Shown one piece after another: positions 33,292 through 34,629 of a stretch of DNA of 34,629 nucleotides. Origin of the DNA: Nautiliaceae bacterium (GTDB lineage Bacteria > Campylobacterota > Campylobacteria > Campylobacterales > Nautiliaceae); NCBI GenBank assembly GCA_027038555.1, contig JALVVX010000032.1, forward strand, positions 1-34,629, given 5' to 3'. Numbering within the stretch: position 1 is the first letter of the stretch; the number at the start of each line of letters is the position of its first letter. The notes under the pieces are model-generated. The model saw nothing but the letters and a program-made list of their open reading frames with translations. It was not told the DNA's origin and made no database searches. A program made the position numbers and the translations under genes.

Positions 33292-33814
33292 AAATACACT
33301 TAAAAAAATGGGGCTTGTTTTAGAAAAAGTGGTTCAAAAAGTAGATGAAATCGATAAAAGGGTAGCAAAACTTGAAGAAAAATTAGGAGAAAATGAAAAA
33401 AAGTTTTCAAGCGCGGATTTGAAAGTAATACCTCAAACGCAAACCAAAACTTCTACTTCAAGCAGTTTTGGAAGTGGCTTTGAAAGTAGCTTTTTGGGTT
33501 CGATGGCCGGAGCCGTTGCAGGGATGGGGCTTTATAATCTTTTATTTAACCATTCCGTATCACCTGCTGAATTTGGTCATAAGCTTGGTATGAACGAAAC
33601 TGAAATAAATGAGGCGATTGAGAGTAATTTTGATGAAATAGATTCAAAACTTGACGAAATTGATGCAAAGATAGATGAGCTTGATTCAAAAATTGATAAT
33701 TTTGAAGATAATGATGTAATGAGTAGCGATTATTTTGAGAATTATGACGAAGAAGGTATCGGTAATGATTTTGAGGGCGATTTTGATGATTTGGACGGGT
33801 TTGAAGATATTTAA
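33272..33814 (+). CDS. Acidic coiled-coil protein downstream of mreC
   Basis: This 180-aa protein of unknown family has an N-terminal coiled coil (about residues 5-43), a Ser/Thr-rich linker, a small Gly/Ala-rich hydrophobic segment SFLGSMAGAVAGMGLYNLLF (73-92), a second coiled coil built of three heptads (121-141, DEIDSKL and variants), and a very acidic tail ending FDDLDGFEDI. GGAGG six bases before ATG 33272 supports the start. It sits where mreD is often found but has only one weak hydrophobic segment, so it is not MreD. It may be a cytoplasmic or peripheral partner of the cell-shape complex (inference). Confidence 0.75.
   Translation: MEMQNIENTLKKMGLVLEKVVQKVDEIDKRVAKLEEKLGENEKKFSSADLKVIPQTQTKTSTSSSFGSGFESSFLGSMAGAVAGMGLYNLLFNHSVSPAEFGHKLGMNETEINEAIESNFDEIDSKLDEIDAKIDELDSKIDNFEDNDVMSSDYFENYDEEGIGNDFEGDFDDLDGFEDI
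33632..33694 (+). repeat. Three 21-base tandem repeats in a coding region
   Basis: Three 21-base units starting at 33632, 33653 and 33674 encode DEIDSKL, DEIDAKI and DELDSKI. A fourth partial unit begins DNFED. The unit equals one coiled-coil heptad, so copy number could change without breaking the frame. Confidence 0.8.
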
Positions 33815-33819
33815 ATATT

Positions 33820-33828
33820 TGATATAAT
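33820..33828 (+). promoter_or_regulatory. Extended -10 promoter of the mannose-1-phosphate guanylyltransferase gene
   Basis: TGATATAAT, perfect TGnTATAAT, 36 bases ahead of the ATG, just after the preceding gene. TAAGGA serves as the ribosome site. Confidence 0.6.
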
Positions 33829-33864
33829 TACAAAAATTAACCGGATATTAATGTAAGGATTTAA

Positions 33865-34629
33865 ATGGTAAATGTTATTTTATGCGGTGGAAGCGGAACA
33901 AGGCTTTGGCCTATAAGTAGGGAAAATCTTCCTAAACAGTTTTTAAAAATGTTTGATAATAAATCTTTGTATCAAATGACTTTAAAAAGAAATAATGTTT
34001 TTTGTGATGAAGTATTTATTGTAGCCAATGCAAATCAATTTTTTTTAGCTCTTGATCAGTTTGAAGAGATAAAAAACGACGTTAAATATAAAACTTTTAC
34101 AGCATTGGTAGAACCATTTGGAAGAAATACGGCAGGAGCAATTGCTTTTGCAGCGTTTTTAAATGATGATATTTTATTTATAGCGCCGTCTGATCATAAA
34201 ATTGATGCAAATAAAAAATATTATGAAGCTGTAAAAAAGGCTGAAAAATTTGCAAAAGAAGGATATTTAGTTGTTTTTGGAATTAAACCTAAATATCCTG
34301 AAACAGGATACGGATATATTGAGACAGATGGTGAAAATGTTATTAAATTTCATGAAAAACCAGATTTACAAACTGCACAAGAATATATTAAATCAGGGAA
34401 TTTTTACTGGAATAGCGGTATGTTTATGTTTCATTCCAATACATATCTTGAAGAACTTAAAAAATATGCACCTGAAATTTATGAAAATGTAAAAATTGCA
34501 ATAGAAAAAGCGAAAAAAGGTGAGTATATTAGAATTTTAAGTGAGGATATGGAAAAAATCCCTGATATAAGTATTGATTATGCGGTAATGGAAAAAAGTA
34601 AAAAAATAAAATTTGTAGAGCTTGATGTA
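33865..34629 (+). CDS. Mannose-1-phosphate guanylyltransferase, 3' end outside window
   Basis: The visible 255 residues begin MVNVILCGGSGTRLWPISRE, the nucleotide-binding GGxGTRLWPxSR loop. LVEPFGRNTAGAIAFAA and FIAPSDHKIDANKKYY follow, then GYGYIETD and FHEKPD, all typical of GDP-mannose pyrophosphorylases. The enzyme makes GDP-mannose for surface polysaccharide. Bifunctional versions (with phosphomannose isomerase, about 460 aa) are common in Campylobacterota, but the second half lies outside the window. The start follows AAGGA and its own promoter. Confidence 0.9.
   Translation, partial: MVNVILCGGSGTRLWPISRENLPKQFLKMFDNKSLYQMTLKRNNVFCDEVFIVANANQFFLALDQFEEIKNDVKYKTFTALVEPFGRNTAGAIAFAAFLNDDILFIAPSDHKIDANKKYYEAVKKAEKFAKEGYLVVFGIKPKYPETGYGYIETDGENVIKFHEKPDLQTAQEYIKSGNFYWNSGMFMFHSNTYLEELKKYAPEIYENVKIAIEKAKKGEYIRILSEDMEKIPDISIDYAVMEKSKKIKFVELDV

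Noticed and set aside
34271-34492. 73-codon plus-strand frame
   Set aside because: It is a shadow in another frame of the mannose-1-phosphate guanylyltransferase gene, which continues to the window end.
1-34629. tRNA, rRNA, CRISPR array, insertion sequence or prophage
   Set aside because: I looked through the gaps between genes; none has cloverleaf sequence, spaced direct repeats, terminal inverted repeats with a transposase, or phage genes.

Overview
The window is AT-rich chromosomal DNA from a Campylobacterota (epsilonproteobacterial) bacterium. The gene set and protein styles suggest Nautiliales or a relative (Nautilia, Caminibacter, Lebetimonas); that placement is inferred from family resemblance, not from a database search. 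It contains the replication origin: a cluster of DnaA boxes between ruvC and dnaA, and a second cluster between dnaA and dnaN that ends in a trinucleotide array matching a DnaA-trio. Two perfect parS sites lie about 7 kb to the left, one of them inside a nucleoside phosphorylase gene.

Left of the origin (1-14606) the genes run in short blocks on both strands. They are: a PIN-toxin/RHH-antitoxin pair cut by the window edge; trmH; a minus-strand operon DUF493-pyrC-57-aa protein-metallo-hydrolase-small lipoprotein; ksgA-rnj; hisF, an unknown secreted protein, the phosphorylase, rlmN and a DUF3343 protein; a SurA-like foldase and tpx; dapF; then kdsA-ribH-small membrane protein-nusB, facing a baeRF/host-attachment-like gene and ruvC. 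The two blocks meet in a hairpin that contains both stop codons.

Right of the origin nearly everything is co-directional with replication. dnaA, dnaN and gyrB are followed by a chemoreceptor with a duplicated sensor segment, queF, an unusually long two-lobed ThyX and an RsmB-like methyltransferase. A small accessory block (DUF2000, EamA transporter, AraC regulator) comes next, then coaE with a shortened spermidine-synthase-like gene, and queH. A tightly overlapping envelope operon follows: fabZ-lpxA-clpX-mreB-mreC-acidic coiled-coil protein. The window ends inside a mannose-1-phosphate guanylyltransferase gene.

Several themes recur. Genes overlap by 1 to 26 bases. Promoters look like TGnTATAAT with short leaders and no clear -35. 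RNA-modification genes are frequent (trmH, ksgA, rlmN, queF, an RsmB-like gene, queH). I found no tRNA, rRNA, CRISPR array, insertion sequence or intact prophage, and no gene-free stretch longer than 300 bases. The points most worth a second look are ksgA without a canonical start codon in front of its conserved N-terminus, the DnaA-trio array, the parS site embedded in a coding sequence, the complementary half-motifs of ThyX, and the tiny ORF repeated ahead of three start codons. I did not find a convincing wholly new multi-gene system.
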